A stretch of 64,000 nt of DNA, taken from the NCBI GenBank assembly GCA_900472575.1, contig UCIV01000004.1, positions 124,001 to 188,000 of the forward strand, given 5' to 3'. How positions within the stretch are numbered: position 1 is the first letter of the stretch; each line of letters starts with the position of its first letter. A program made the position numbers and the translations under genes. Below the pieces are notes generated by a model. The model searched no databases. It was given only the letters and a program-made list of their open reading frames with translations, and had not been told where the DNA came from. The DNA is from Hyphomicrobiales bacterium. GTDB taxonomy: Bacteria; Pseudomonadota; Alphaproteobacteria; Rhizobiales; Rhizobiaceae. This document shows positions 21,353-30,531 of the stretch, piece by piece.

Positions 21353-21775
21353 ATGAACCAGTCTGCATTGATACGTCCGGAGTGGACGCCGGCCACCATT
21401 GCTCTCATGGTGCTCGGTTTCATAGTTTTCTGGCCACTCGGCCTTGCTATGCTCGCCTATATCATTTTCGGGGATCGGCTTCGTGGCTTCAAGCGCGATG
21501 CCAATGATCGCGCTGACAAATGGTTCGCCGGTTGCCGCAAGGCAAGCCGCCGTTACAACACGCATTTTTCGACCGGCAATGTCGCTTTCGACGACTGGCG
21601 CAAGGCCGAGCTGGATCGCCTGGACGAAGAACGCCGCAAGCTTGATGAGATGCGGGAAGACTTCGATACCTATGCGCGCGAGCTTCGCCGCGCCAAGGAC
21701 CAGGAAGAATTCGACCGCTTTATGCGTGACCGAAAGAATAGGCCGTCTGGCGATCAGCCGGTGGTCGATGTCTGA
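21353..21775 (+). CDS. DUF2852 family membrane protein
   Basis: This is a 140-residue protein of unknown function found widely in Rhizobiales. One or two membrane helices occupy residues 15-40 (ATIALMVLGFIVFWPLGLAMLAYIIFG). The remainder is a highly charged, helical segment with many Arg, Asp and Glu residues (WRKAELDRLDEERRKLDEMREDF), probably coiled coil. No catalytic motif is visible. It follows phaZ by 136 nt and is followed by its own terminator. Confidence 0.8.
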   Translation: MNQSALIRPEWTPATIALMVLGFIVFWPLGLAMLAYIIFGDRLRGFKRDANDRADKWFAGCRKASRRYNTHFSTGNVAFDDWRKAELDRLDEERRKLDEMREDFDTYARELRRAKDQEEFDRFMRDRKNRPSGDQPVVDV

Positions 21776-21803
21776 TCGGACGGTCGATCCTGAAATGATG
21801 AAG

Positions 21804-21833
21804 GCCGGTGCTCTTCGGAGCGCCGGCTTTTTT
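21804..21833 (+). terminator. Intrinsic terminator after the DUF2852 gene
   Basis: GCCGGTGCTC (21804-21813), tetraloop TTCG, and GAGCGCCGGC (21818-21827) form a 10-bp stem with one G-T pair, followed by TTTTTT. It separates this gene from the metallopeptidase gene at 21872. Confidence 0.9.
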
Positions 21834-21871
21834 GATGGGCAGAATCCCGGTGAATCGGGTAAGGAATAGTC

Positions 21872-22633
21872 ATGTTCGCGCTGTTGAAGAAGCCGGTTCG
21901 CCGATCACCCAAACCACTACAGACGGTCAAGCGGACGCTTGCTGTGGGGGATCGCGCCATGCCATTGACCATCAAGGAGAACAGCCGCGCGACCCGTATC
22001 ACGCTCAGGATCGAGCCGGGCGGCAGGGCGCTCAATCTCACCATCCCCGTGGGCCTGAAACATTACGAGGTGGATGACTTTCTGTCTCGCCACGAGGGCT
22101 GGTTGAAAACCAAGCTCGCCAAATTCTCCCTCGACAACCCGATCCGGCCGGGTGGCACCATTTCCATCCGCGGCGTCCAGCACCGGATCGAACATACCGG
22201 ATCCTTGCGCGGCATCACCCAGGCGCTGGTTATCGATGGCGAACCGGTCCTGAAGGTAAGCGGGCTTGAGGAACATATGGGCCGAAGAATCTCGACCTTT
22301 CTCAAGAAGGAAGCGCGCCACGATCTCGAAGCGCTGGCCCGCCGTCACGCCGCTGCCATCCGCAAGCCGATTGCCTCAGTGTCAATGAAGGATACGCGTA
22401 GCCGCTGGGGCTCATGTTCCTGGGACGGCAATCTCAGCTTCTCGTGGCGCATCGTCATGGCGCCGCCGCTGATCATCGATTACCTCGCAGCTCACGAGGT
22501 CGCACATCTGAAAGAGATGAACCACGGCCCGAAATTCTGGGCGCTCTGCGGAGATCTGTGCCCGCGTATGGACGAGGCACGCCGCTGGCTGAAGCTGCAC
22601 GGTTCGCAGCTTCACGCGATAGATTTCAGTTGA
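21872..22633 (+). CDS. YgjP-like M48 family metallopeptidase (DUF45)
   Basis: This is a predicted zinc metallopeptidase of the YgjP/SprT-like group; substrates are unknown. The 253-residue protein has the zinc signature in YLAAHEVAHLKEMNHGPKFW: HEVAH supplies two histidines and the catalytic glutamate, and the His in MNH is the likely third ligand. Before it stands the family segment KDTRSRWGSCSWDGNLSFSWR. There is no signal peptide, so it is expected in the cytoplasm. The first 35 residues are basic and poorly conserved; an ATG at 21959 is a possible later start. Confidence 0.87.
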   Translation: MFALLKKPVRRSPKPLQTVKRTLAVGDRAMPLTIKENSRATRITLRIEPGGRALNLTIPVGLKHYEVDDFLSRHEGWLKTKLAKFSLDNPIRPGGTISIRGVQHRIEHTGSLRGITQALVIDGEPVLKVSGLEEHMGRRISTFLKKEARHDLEALARRHAAAIRKPIASVSMKDTRSRWGSCSWDGNLSFSWRIVMAPPLIIDYLAAHEVAHLKEMNHGPKFWALCGDLCPRMDEARRWLKLHGSQLHAIDFS

Positions 22634-22670
22634 AGGAAGTGAACTACAGGGCCGAGGAATAATCCTCGGT

Positions 22671-23711
22671 TTACTGCCAGTTGCTTGTCCGGATGGACCA
22701 GTTTTCCTGGCTCAAACCTGGGGTCTGATCAGCCATCGCCATCCCGGCTCCAGGACGCTTCTGCACATTCGGACGTGCAGCCGGGACCGGAACCTTCGCG
22801 ACGTTCTCAAGGCTGGCCTGATAGGCATGGGCAGGGGTATAGGAAGCGTTCTGCGGCACCGCATAGGCGGTATCGAATGCCTCTTCCATGCTGGACCGAG
22901 CAACCGCTGCCGTAATCACCGGCGCAAGCGGCGGGTTGTTCGAGGCGACGGCCGGCTGTGCCGAACCGTTATGTCCGCTCTTTTCCGACATTGCAGCAGC
23001 CTGGGAAGCAGCAGCAGGCGTCGAAGCCATTGCCACCTGCGTGCTGGCCGCTGCAGCGCTCGCAGCCTCGGCGATGATCGAGGACGATAGGGCCGGGTTC
23101 TGCTCGGGATCGTTCGACGCATAGGCGAGAATGTAGCTGTTGGCCGGCTTCGGAGCCGCCGTCTGCAGATTGCCGTCCTCGTCACGCTTTTCGTAGAACA
23201 CGTTGCCGCCGGCAGCGGCTACATAATGCATGTTGTTGTATGGGAAGCTGTATCCCTCTGTATGGAAGAACATAGCGTTCTTCACGTCGGGATGGCGCGC
23301 GCCCTTCAACACTGCATCTGCCGCCGTGTTGAGATCCGGCGCGGTAGCCTCGTCCATCTTGCGGGTCATCACGCCCGGAGCAAACTGGTTTTTCTGTGCC
23401 ACGACGCCGCAAATCGTCTCCGGGTAGATGCCGGAGGTCAGGCGGTTCATGATCACGCTTCCAACGGCCAGAAAGCCATTTTCGCTCGTCCGCCTGGATT
23501 CGAAATACATCGCACGCTTCAGGCATTCACGATCTTTATTGGTGTAGCTATATACGGCCTTTTGTGAGCCAGTTTGTGCTGACGCCAATTTGGTCGTTTT
23601 GTCTTTAGCGTCCACTGACGACACGGTCTGCGTGCTGGTGCATGCAGAGAGCAGCCCCCCAGCCGTCAGACATAAAGCTGCCCGCCAGGCAGCTGTCGTA
23701 ATCCTCGTCAT
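22671..23711 (-). CDS. SleB-like cell-wall hydrolase lipoprotein
   Basis: The Hydrolase_2 (SleB) domain cuts peptidoglycan; the Bacillus prototype is a spore-cortex lytic enzyme, while alphaproteobacterial members are general wall hydrolases. From ATG 23711 (MTRITTAAWR) it is 346 residues with a lipoprotein signal, LTAGGLLSAC, lipid-accepting cysteine C24. The catalytic domain lies at about residues 60-180 (LKRAMYFESRRTSENGFLAVGSVIMNR, with the likely catalytic Glu in YFESR). The last 170 residues are low-complexity, rich in Ala, Ser and Pro. The 299-nt gap to trpF is AT-rich and holds a TTGAGG/CCTCAA dyad (23746-23766). Confidence 0.85.
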   Translation of the reverse strand: MTRITTAAWRAALCLTAGGLLSACTSTQTVSSVDAKDKTTKLASAQTGSQKAVYSYTNKDRECLKRAMYFESRRTSENGFLAVGSVIMNRLTSGIYPETICGVVAQKNQFAPGVMTRKMDEATAPDLNTAADAVLKGARHPDVKNAMFFHTEGYSFPYNNMHYVAAAGGNVFYEKRDEDGNLQTAAPKPANSYILAYASNDPEQNPALSSSIIAEAASAAAASTQVAMASTPAAASQAAAMSEKSGHNGSAQPAVASNNPPLAPVITAAVARSSMEEAFDTAYAVPQNASYTPAHAYQASLENVAKVPVPAARPNVQKRPGAGMAMADQTPGLSQENWSIRTSNWQ

Positions 23712-24010
23712 GGTACCCCGCCAAAAAATTTCAAAAATCATCTGGTTGAGGAATAACCTACCTCAATTCATACAGTTTATCAATTATCTTTCATGACAGG
23801 CCAAACCTCGGAAATTCCATTCCTTTTTCGATTTTGGCTGCAACAAACTTTCATGAGCGAAAACTGATATTTCACACATTCATCAAGCGTGAGCATGTTA
23901 CAATTCGTATATGAGACATCACGGTTAATTCTTCGTATCCGGCAATCCGCCGCTGTCCATCCATGTAAAAGATTCTCGACTCCGCAGGCATTTCGTGTCA
24001 CTCCGCGATC

Positions 24011-24667
24011 ATGAAACTCGACATCAAGATTTGTGGTTTGTCGACGGCGGATGCCGTGGATCGCGCCGTTGAGCGCGGCGCAACCCATATCGGCTTCATC
24101 TTCTTCGAAAAGAGCCCGCGTAACATCGCGCCCGAGATCGCCGGTGAGTTGGCCGACCGGGTCCGCAGCAGGGCAAAGATCGTCGCCGTTACCGTGGATG
24201 CGAATGACGAAGACTTGGACGATATAGTCTCGCTTCTGCGCCCGGATATTCTCCAGCTTCACGGACATGAGACGCCGGAACGCATCCTGCATATCAAGGC
24301 GCTCTATGGCCTGCCGGTAATGAAAGTGTTTTCGGTAAGGGAAGCCACGGATCTGCATCGGGTCGACCCCTTCATCGGCGTCGCCGACCGCTTCCTCTTC
24401 GATGCGAAGGCACCGAAAGGATCGGATCTTCCGGGCGGTAACGGTGTCTCCTTCGACTGGAACCTGATGGCTTCGCTTGACGAAGGCGTGAATTACATGC
24501 TTTCCGGGGGCCTGAATAAGGATAATGTCGCTGATGCGATCGCGTCCACGCGCGCAACGGGTATCGATGTATCGTCCGGAGTGGAAAGCGCCCCGGGCCT
24601 CAAAGACGTTGGAATGATCGATGCGTTTTTTGATGCTGTCGCCGATGCGAAAGCCAATAAGCGCTGA
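24011..24667 (+). CDS. trpF: Phosphoribosylanthranilate isomerase
   Basis: TrpF converts N-(5'-phosphoribosyl)anthranilate to the 1-deoxyribulose form, step three of tryptophan synthesis. The 218-residue TIM barrel has the catalytic cysteine in IKICG (C8), [23 protein letters not shown], and the C-terminal [13 protein letters not shown] with the general-acid aspartate and phosphate site. No clear ribosome site precedes the ATG. It begins the trpF-trpB-trpA cluster; trpC, trpD and trpE are elsewhere, as is usual for rhizobia. No leader peptide with clustered Trp codons was seen upstream. Confidence 0.96.
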   Translation: MKLDIKICGLSTADAVDRAVERGATHIGFIFFEKSPRNIAPEIAGELADRVRSRAKIVAVTVDANDEDLDDIVSLLRPDILQLHGHETPERILHIKALYGLPVMKVFSVREATDLHRVDPFIGVADRFLFDAKAPKGSDLPGGNGVSFDWNLMASLDEGVNYMLSGGLNKDNVADAIASTRATGIDVSSGVESAPGLKDVGMIDAFFDAVADAKANKR

Positions 24668-24678
24668 AGGAGCATAGA

Positions 24679-25899
24679 GTGAACGATACGCCTAAACCCA
24701 ATTCCTTCCGCTCCGGCCCCGATGAGGACGGCCGTTTCGGCATTTTCGGTGGCCGCTTTGTCGCGGAAACACTGATGCCGCTGATCCTGGATCTTCAGGC
24801 CGAATGGGAAAAGGCGAAGAACGATCCGGAGTTCCAGAAGGAACTGGCTGATTTAGGCACCCATTATATCGGTCGCCCAAGCCCACTCTATTATGCCGAG
24901 CGTCTGACTGAACATCTCGGCGGCGCAAAGATTTATTTCAAGCGCGAAGAGCTGAACCATACCGGCTCCCACAAGATCAACAACTGCATCGGCCAGATCC
25001 TGCTGGCCAAGCGCATGGGCAAGACCCGCATCATTGCTGAAACCGGTGCAGGCCAGCACGGTGTGGCCTCGGCCACGGTTGCTGCCCGCTTCGGCCTCCC
25101 TTGTGTCGTCTATATGGGCGCCACCGATGTTGAGCGCCAGGCCCCGAACGTCTTCCGCATGAAGCTGCTTGGCGCCGAAGTGAAGGCCGTCACGGCCGGT
25201 TCCGGCACGCTGAAGGATGCCATGAACGAGGCGCTGCGTGATTGGGTCACCAATGTCGATGACACCTATTACCTGATCGGCACTGCCGCCGGCCCGCATC
25301 CCTATCCGGAAATGGTCCGCGATTTCCAGGCCGTCATCGGCCAGGAAGCCCGCCAGCAGATTCTCGAAGCCGAAGGCCGGCTGCCGGATGTCGTTATCGC
25401 GGCCGTCGGCGGCGGATCGAACGCCATCGGCCTCTTCCACCCGTTCCTCGATGACGAAGGCGTCAAGATCGTCGGCGTCGAAGCCGGCGGCCATGGCCTC
25501 GACGGCAACGAACACTGCGCCTCGATCACCGCCGGTTCTCCGGGCGTGCTGCATGGCAACCGCACTTATCTTCTGCAGGACAATGACGGTCAGATTCTCG
25601 AAGGCCATTCGATTTCCGCCGGCCTCGATTACCCGGGCATCGGTCCTGAACACTCCTGGTTGAACGATATCGGCCGCGCCGAATATGTGCCGATCATGGA
25701 TGACGAAGCACTTGAAGCCTTCCAGTTGCTGACGAAGCTAGAAGGCATCATCCCGGCACTGGAACCCAGCCACGCGATTGCCGAAGTCATCAAGCGTTCG
25801 CCCAAGATGGGCAAGGACCAGATCATCCTGATGAACCTGTCCGGTCGCGGCGACAAGGACATTTTCACCGTCGGCAAGATTCTTGGAATGGGGCTGTAA
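24679..25899 (+). CDS. trpB: Tryptophan synthase beta subunit
   Basis: TrpB joins indole and serine to give tryptophan using pyridoxal phosphate, in an alpha2-beta2 complex with TrpA. The 406 residues match the family. The PLP lysine is K99 in HTGSHKINN, and the phosphate-binding glycine loop GGGSNAIG is present. The start is GTG, with AAGGAG 8 nt upstream at the trpF stop. The trpA ATG follows two bases after the trpB stop, consistent with stoichiometric synthesis. Confidence 0.98.
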   Translation: MNDTPKPNSFRSGPDEDGRFGIFGGRFVAETLMPLILDLQAEWEKAKNDPEFQKELADLGTHYIGRPSPLYYAERLTEHLGGAKIYFKREELNHTGSHKINNCIGQILLAKRMGKTRIIAETGAGQHGVASATVAARFGLPCVVYMGATDVERQAPNVFRMKLLGAEVKAVTAGSGTLKDAMNEALRDWVTNVDDTYYLIGTAAGPHPYPEMVRDFQAVIGQEARQQILEAEGRLPDVVIAAVGGGSNAIGLFHPFLDDEGVKIVGVEAGGHGLDGNEHCASITAGSPGVLHGNRTYLLQDNDGQILEGHSISAGLDYPGIGPEHSWLNDIGRAEYVPIMDDEALEAFQLLTKLEGIIPALEPSHAIAEVIKRSPKMGKDQIILMNLSGRGDKDIFTVGKILGMGL

Positions 25900-25901
25900 T
25901 C

Positions 25902-26741
25902 ATGACTTCCAGAATGGACACACGCTTCGCCAAGCTGAAGGCCGAAGGCCGCCCCGCTCTCGTTACCTATTTCATGGGCGGCGATCCGGATTACGCGACC
26001 TCACTCGGCATCATGAAGGCCCTGCCGGAAGCCGGTGCCGACGTGATCGAACTCGGCATGCCGTTTTCCGATCCGATGGCGGATGGCCCGACTATCCAGC
26101 TCGCCGGCCAGCGCGCCCTGAAGGGCGGCCAGACTTTGGCAAAGACGCTCGACCTCGCCCGCGATTTCCGCAAGGACGACAGCGACACGCCGATCGTCAT
26201 GATGGGTTATTACAACCCGATCTACATCTACGGCGTCGATAGATTCCTTGATGATGCGATCGAAGCCGGTATCGATGGCCTGATCATCGTTGATCTGCCG
26301 CCGGAAATGGATGACGAACTCTGCATCCCGGCGCTCGCCAAGGGCATCAACTTCATCCGCCTGACGACACCGACCACGGACGAGAAGCGTCTCCCAACCG
26401 TGCTCAACAACACCTCCGGCTTCGTCTATTACGTCTCGATGAACGGCATCACCGGTTCGGCTCTGCCGGACCCGTCGCGGATCTCCGGCGCCGTCGCCCG
26501 CATCAAGGACCACACGGACCTGCCGGTCTGCGTCGGTTTCGGCGTCAAGACCGCTGACCACGCCAAGGCGATCGGCGCAGCGGCTGATGGTGTTGTCGTC
26601 GGCACGGCGATCGTCGCCCAGGTCGCTGGCAGCCTCACCAAGGATGGCGCTGCAACCGCCGACACGGTTTCCGCCGTTTCCACTTTCGTTCGCGGCTTGT
26701 CGACCGGCGTGCGTTCCGCCCGCCTTGTTGCTGCCGAATAA
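25902..26741 (+). CDS. trpA: Tryptophan synthase alpha subunit
   Basis: TrpA cleaves indole-3-glycerol phosphate to glyceraldehyde 3-phosphate and indole, which is channelled to TrpB. The 279-residue barrel shows [19 protein letters not shown], containing the catalytic glutamate, and [14 protein letters not shown] with the second catalytic acid. [27 protein letters not shown] is the phosphate-binding loop region. It is two bases downstream of trpB. The 148-nt gap to accD holds an inverted repeat. Confidence 0.97.
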   Translation: MTSRMDTRFAKLKAEGRPALVTYFMGGDPDYATSLGIMKALPEAGADVIELGMPFSDPMADGPTIQLAGQRALKGGQTLAKTLDLARDFRKDDSDTPIVMMGYYNPIYIYGVDRFLDDAIEAGIDGLIIVDLPPEMDDELCIPALAKGINFIRLTTPTTDEKRLPTVLNNTSGFVYYVSMNGITGSALPDPSRISGAVARIKDHTDLPVCVGFGVKTADHAKAIGAAADGVVVGTAIVAQVAGSLTKDGAATADTVSAVSTFVRGLSTGVRSARLVAAE

Positions 26742-26815
26742 CTGACCCACATAAGGCATGCCTTTCGATAGTCGCCACCGGTTTCGAGAGCAAGGCATGT
26801 CTGAGTATTAAAGAC

Positions 26816-26858
26816 CTGAAGCGTGGCGCGCGGTTTAAAGGATCGCGATACGCTTCAG
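26816..26858. repeat. Inverted repeat upstream of accD
   Basis: CTGAAGCGT (26816-26824) and ACGCTTCAG (26850-26858) form a perfect 9-bp stem around a 25-nt loop, ending 31 nt before the accD GTG. There is no following T run. It may be an mRNA leader structure for accD-folC. Confidence 0.4.
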
Positions 26859-26889
26859 TCCTGACACTGTTTTATCGGAGTACCCCCAA

Positions 26890-27798
26890 GTGAACTGGAT
26901 CACCAATTACGTTCGACCGCGCATCAATTCCATGCTGGGTCGTCGCGAAGTTCCGGAAAACCTCTGGATCAAGTGCCCTGAAACCGGCGAGATGGTCTTC
27001 CACAAGGACCTCGAAGAGAACAAGTGGGTCATTCCCGCTTCCGGCTTCCACATGAAGATGCCGGCCAAGGCGCGCCTCCGGGATCTGTTTGACGGTGGTC
27101 AGTTTGAAGCCCTGCCGCAGCCCAAGGTCGCCCAGGATCCGCTAAAGTTCCGTGACTCGAAGCGATATGCCGACCGCCTCAAGGACAGCCGCCTCAAGAC
27201 CGAGCAGGAAGACACGATCCTGTCGGGCCTCGGCACGGTCCAGGGTGTCAAGCTTGTTGCCGTCGTGCACGAGTTCAACTTCATCGGCGGTTCGCTCGGC
27301 ATGGCAGCCGGCGAGGCGATCGTGAAGGCGGCCGAACGTGCGCTGAAGGAAAAATGCGCCCTGATCATCTTCCCGGCCTCGGGTGGCGCCCGCATGCAGG
27401 AAGGCATCCTGTCGCTGATGCAGCTGCCGCGCACCACTGTTGCCGTCGACATGCTCAAGGAAGCCGGCCTTCCCTATATCTGCGTGCTGACCAACCCGAC
27501 CACCGGTGGCGTCACCGCGTCCTATGCGATGCTGGGCGATGTCCATATTGCCGAGCCGGGTGCGGAAATCGGCTTTGCCGGCAAGCGCGTCATCGAGCAG
27601 ACCCTGCGTGAAAAGCTGCCGGAAGGTTTCCAGACCTCCGAATATCTGCTGGAACACGGCATGGTCGATATGGTCGTCAACCGCCACGATATCCCGGAGA
27701 CGCTCGCTCGCATCATCCGCATGCTGATGAAGCAGCCGGTGCAGGAAGCGCTGCCTGCGCCCAAGCCGCAGCCGGAACCGGTCGCTGCGACGGCCTGA
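26890..27798 (+). CDS. accD: Acetyl-CoA carboxylase carboxyltransferase subunit beta
   Basis: AccD and AccA transfer carboxyl from biotin to acetyl-CoA, making malonyl-CoA for fatty acid synthesis. The 302-residue protein has the crotonase-like core with [22 protein letters not shown] and [17 protein letters not shown]. In E. coli the N-terminus has a four-cysteine zinc finger; here only the first cysteine remains (C29 in WIKCPETG) and the others read T, I and S at the aligned places. The start is GTG with CGGAG upstream. It is followed by folC, a common accD-folC pair. Confidence 0.95.
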   Translation: MNWITNYVRPRINSMLGRREVPENLWIKCPETGEMVFHKDLEENKWVIPASGFHMKMPAKARLRDLFDGGQFEALPQPKVAQDPLKFRDSKRYADRLKDSRLKTEQEDTILSGLGTVQGVKLVAVVHEFNFIGGSLGMAAGEAIVKAAERALKEKCALIIFPASGGARMQEGILSLMQLPRTTVAVDMLKEAGLPYICVLTNPTTGGVTASYAMLGDVHIAEPGAEIGFAGKRVIEQTLREKLPEGFQTSEYLLEHGMVDMVVNRHDIPETLARIIRMLMKQPVQEALPAPKPQPEPVAATA

Positions 27799-27804
27799 CC
27801 TGAG

Positions 27805-27836
27805 GCAATTCCGGCAACCGGTTTTGTCGGAATTGC
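27805..27836. repeat. Hairpin between accD and folC
   Basis: GCAATTCCG (27805-27813) and CGGAATTGC (27828-27836) form a perfect 9-bp stem with a 14-nt loop, 6 nt after the accD stop. It lacks a T tract, so it is a weak terminator at most and could be an mRNA-stabilising structure. Confidence 0.4.
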
Positions 27837-27918
27837 GCTGAAACCAAAAGACTGGGTGGCCTTACTATCGGAAAAGGGTGAGGCTGCTCGAAAAAACGAC
27901 CAGAGCCGGAGCTACGGG

Positions 27919-29271
27919 ATGTCGACCATGAACCAGCCCGTCGCAAGCGAGGCCGCTCAGGAAATCGAGCGGCTGATGACCCTTCATCCAAAAGGGTTCG
28001 ATCTGTCGCTTGAACGTATCACCCGCCTCCTAGAGGTGCTCGGCAATCCGCAGCTGAAACTGCCACCGGTTATCCATGTCGCCGGCACTAACGGCAAAGG
28101 CTCCTGCACCGCCTTTTGCCAGGCGCTGCTGGAGGCCGGCGGGCATTCGGTCCACGTCCATACGTCGCCCCATCTGGTAAATTGGCACGAGCGTTTCCGC
28201 ATCGGCGTCAAGGGTGGTCGCGGACAATTGGTGGATGACGCGCTGCTTGCAGATGCCTTGCGCCGTGTCGCAGCCGCCAATGACGGCCAAACGATCACCG
28301 TCTTCGAGATACTCACTGCTGCCACCTTCCTGCTGTTCTCCGAACAGCCCGCGGATGCGGTCATTCTGGAAGTCGGGCTGGGCGGACGGTTCGATGCCAC
28401 CAATGTCATCGCCAATCCTGCCGTCTCGGTGATCATGCCGATCGCGCTCGATCACCAGGCCTATCTGGGTGATCGTGTTGAACTGATCGCCGCCGAAAAG
28501 GCCGGCATCATGAAACGCAAGCGTCCCGTCGTGATCGGTCATCAGGAATTCGAGGCCGCCCGCGAAGTGCTGATCTCGACGGCCGATCGCCTCGGCTGTC
28601 CGCTATCGGTCTATGGTCAGGATTTCTCCGCCCATGAGGAATTCGGCCGCCTGATCTACCAGGATGAGGATGGCCTTCACGACTTGCCTTTGCCGCGCCT
28701 GCCGGGCCGCCATCAATATGCAAATGCTGCCGCTGCCATCCGCGCCGTCAAGGCAGCCGGTTTCGCCGTCACCGACCAGATGATGGAAAAGGCGATGGTG
28801 AGTGTCGAATGGCCGGCACGCCTGCAGCGGATCACCGAAGGCAAGCTTCTTGAGTTCGCGCCCAAGGGAGCCGAAATCTGGCTCGATGGCGGGCATAATC
28901 CCGCCGGCGGAGAAGTCATCGCCGAGGCTATCGCAGCTTTCGAGGAACGACAGCCGCGCCCGCTTTATCTCATCACCGGCATGATCAACACGAAGGATCC
29001 AGTGGGTTATTTTCGCGCCTTTGCCGATCTGGCGGAACACGTCTTTACCGTTCGCATCCGCGACAGCGAAGCCGGGCTTGATCCCGTGGTGCTGGCTCAT
29101 TCCGCTTTCGATGCCGGTCTTGTCGCCGAACCGTCCGCTTCGGTCGCAGAAGCGCTTCAGGAAATCACTCTCCGCCAGATCCCCGATCGCCCGCCACCGC
29201 GCATTCTCATAGGTGGCTCGCTCTATTTTGCGGGCAACGTCCTGGCGGACAACGGCACCCCGCCGACGTGA
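27919..29271 (+). CDS. folC: Bifunctional folylpolyglutamate synthase / dihydrofolate synthase
   Basis: FolC adds glutamate to dihydropteroate and to folates with ATP. From ATG 27919 (MSTMNQPVASEAAQEIERL) it is 450 residues; the frame is open back to 27856 without family similarity, and ATG 27928 is an alternative. The Mur-ligase-like P-loop is HVAGTNGKGSCTAF, the second signature is VILEVGLGGRFDATNV, and the C-terminal domain has LDGGHNPAGGEVIAEAI. It is the last gene before an 867-nt gene-free gap. Confidence 0.95.
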   Translation: MSTMNQPVASEAAQEIERLMTLHPKGFDLSLERITRLLEVLGNPQLKLPPVIHVAGTNGKGSCTAFCQALLEAGGHSVHVHTSPHLVNWHERFRIGVKGGRGQLVDDALLADALRRVAAANDGQTITVFEILTAATFLLFSEQPADAVILEVGLGGRFDATNVIANPAVSVIMPIALDHQAYLGDRVELIAAEKAGIMKRKRPVVIGHQEFEAAREVLISTADRLGCPLSVYGQDFSAHEEFGRLIYQDEDGLHDLPLPRLPGRHQYANAAAAIRAVKAAGFAVTDQMMEKAMVSVEWPARLQRITEGKLLEFAPKGAEIWLDGGHNPAGGEVIAEAIAAFEERQPRPLYLITGMINTKDPVGYFRAFADLAEHVFTVRIRDSEAGLDPVVLAHSAFDAGLVAEPSASVAEALQEITLRQIPDRPPPRILIGGSLYFAGNVLADNGTPPT

Positions 29272-29298
29272 TGCGGTTGGCCATATACGTGGCCCTCG

Positions 29299-29350
29299 CC
29301 CCTCACCCTAACCTTCTCCCCGCTCGCGGGGAGAAGGTTAGGGTGAGGGG
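29299..29350. repeat. Perfect 24-bp-arm palindromic repeat
   Basis: Left arm 29299-29322 (starts CCCCTCACCCTAACC, ends CTCCCCG), loop CTCG, right arm 29327-29350, complementary at all 24 positions. This type of CCCTCACCC/GGGTGAGGG palindrome is a common intergenic repeat of alphaproteobacteria. It lies 27 nt after the folC stop, so it may also end folC mRNA. Confidence 0.85.
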
Positions 29351-29436
29351 CAGACGCGGCCGCAACATTCTAAACACGCCAATCCCACCCCGCGCAGTCT
29401 CCCGCCGTGGTTTTCAAAAAACATTCCGGAGAAGCG

Positions 29437-29490
29437 CACGCAAATGCGGAACCTCTTTGGAATATCAAAGTGTGGCTCCGCATATGCGTG
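29437..29490. repeat. 54-bp imperfect palindrome, RIME-like intergenic element
   Basis: CACGCAAATGCGGA (29437-29450) pairs with TCCGCATATGCGTG (29477-29490) with one mismatch, and CTTTG/CAAAG (29455-29459, 29466-29470) pair inside it. It resembles the palindromic mosaic elements of Rhizobium in style; membership in a named family was not tested. Around it, 29360-29600 contains no credible gene and a further small hairpin GGGAC-TTCCG-GTCCC (29507-29521). Confidence 0.6.
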
Positions 29491-29828
29491 GCCCTCGGCG
29501 TTCTCTCGGGACTTCCGGTCCCTACGGGTGATCTTCTCGCCTCGCTGCATGTGGTTGCCCACACTTGGACGGCTTAACCGAACCCGGCATGGCTGCCGGG
29601 GGGAGGCTTGATAGGGAAAAGGTTGCCCCAATCCCATGCGTTTCACCCCTTGCGCCCTTGCCGCACGTTACGGATCAGACGAAAGCGCCGGCCCCCACCA
29701 GCACGCGAACGCCTCGCGCAACACTCCGGCGATGGAAGCGAGGGGATTGTAGCCATGGGTTGGGAAGGTGTGGACAAGAAATTGGGTAAGAGGTTGAAAT
29801 GACTGGAGCCGGATTCGAGATCGTCCCC

Positions 29829-29888
29829 GCCTTTCCTGTATAAGGGGAGGCATGCCGGACTGGCAGCTCGCAAGAGCCTAAGCGCCAG
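29829..29888 (+). ncRNA. Possible structured RNA in the folC-trxA gap
   Basis: Two adjacent hairpins read best as plus-strand RNA. GCCTTTCCT (29829-29837) pairs with AGGGGAGGC (29843-29851) using G-U pairs. CTGGC (29860-29864) pairs with GCCAG (29884-29888), enclosing GCTC-GCAA-GAGC (29866-29877) with a GNRA tetraloop. No match to 4.5S RNA, RNase P RNA or tmRNA motifs was recognised. The rest of 29600-30070 shows no reliable coding frame. Alternatively these are remnants of palindromic repeats. Confidence 0.25.
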
Positions 29889-30079
29889 CTCGCCGCAGAC
29901 GGACGGGAGTTGCGCGGAAAAACACACCTAACGGAACACGTCGAATGTCACTTATAAAAAATCAATTCGAGGCGCCCGACCTGTCTCGATCGGTTTCGGG
30001 TTTAACCCGAGGATCAAAAACTCAAGATCGCTAAGGGCAGATTGTGTCCATTCGGAAACCAGCTTCAGAATAGACAAAC

Positions 30080-30110
30080 AAAAACCCGGCTGATTTCCCA
30101 GCCGGGTTTT
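30080..30110 (-). terminator. Intrinsic terminator of trxA
   Basis: AAAACCCGGCTG (30081-30092), a 6-nt loop, and CAGCCGGGTTTT (30099-30110) form a perfect 12-bp stem with a T run on the minus strand. It ends the leftward trxA transcript and touches the parS-like site at 30111. Confidence 0.9.
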
Positions 30111-30126
30111 GGATTCACGTGAAACA
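30111..30126. promoter_or_regulatory. parS: parS-like site between trxA and its terminator
   Basis: GGATTCACGTGAAACA differs from TGTTTCACGTGAAACA only at bases 1 and 3. It starts at the base after the trxA terminator stem and lies 12 nt from the trxA stop, 21.5 kb right of oriC. Confidence 0.72.
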
Positions 30127-30138
30127 CTTTCTTAAGTG

Positions 30139-30459
30139 TTATGCTGCGCCGGAAATCCAGGCGGCAAGCGCGGTCTTCGGAGCGGCACCAACCTTGATAT
30201 CGGCCACTTCGCCGCCCTTGAACATGGCAAGCGTTGGGATCGAGCGAACGCCGAACTGGGCAGCCAGTTCCGGGTTTTCGTCGATGTTCAGCTTGGCGAC
30301 CTTTACCTTGCCGGAAAGCTCGGTTGCGATCTCTTCAAGGCTCGGAGCGATCATCTTGCACGGGCCGCACCATTCAGCCCAGAAATCCACGACGACCGGC
30401 TCGGCGGAGTTGAGAACTTCGGCCTGAAAATTGTTGGTATCGACCTTAACGGTAGCCAT
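30139..30459 (-). CDS. trxA: Thioredoxin
   Basis: Thioredoxin is the small cytosolic dithiol protein that reduces disulfides in ribonucleotide reductase and other enzymes. From the ATG preceded by AAGGAGAG it is 106 residues. The active site is WCGPC (C31, C34) within [18 protein letters not shown], and the cis-proline loop is [10 protein letters not shown]. It is 72 nt downstream of addA in the same direction and may be partly co-transcribed with it; a well-formed terminator follows. Confidence 0.97.
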   Translation of the reverse strand: MATVKVDTNNFQAEVLNSAEPVVVDFWAEWCGPCKMIAPSLEEIATELSGKVKVAKLNIDENPELAAQFGVRSIPTLAMFKGGEVADIKVGAAPKTALAAWISGAA

Positions 30460-30531
30460 AGGGCTCTCCTTCACGATTCTTCGTTGCTGCAAATGTGAGA
30501 TCGGCATCGATCATTTTCAATGTCCGTCATG

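Noticed and set aside
29338..29927. Small open frames on both strands in the folC-trxA gap
   Set aside because: They overlap the palindromic repeats, have no ribosome site or family similarity, and read as low-complexity Arg/Pro/Ser-rich peptides.
29690..29950. A 6S RNA, tmRNA, 4.5S RNA or RNase P RNA gene
   Set aside because: The signature segments of 4.5S, RNase P and tmRNA (including a tag-peptide frame) were not found, and 6S could not be supported by eye.
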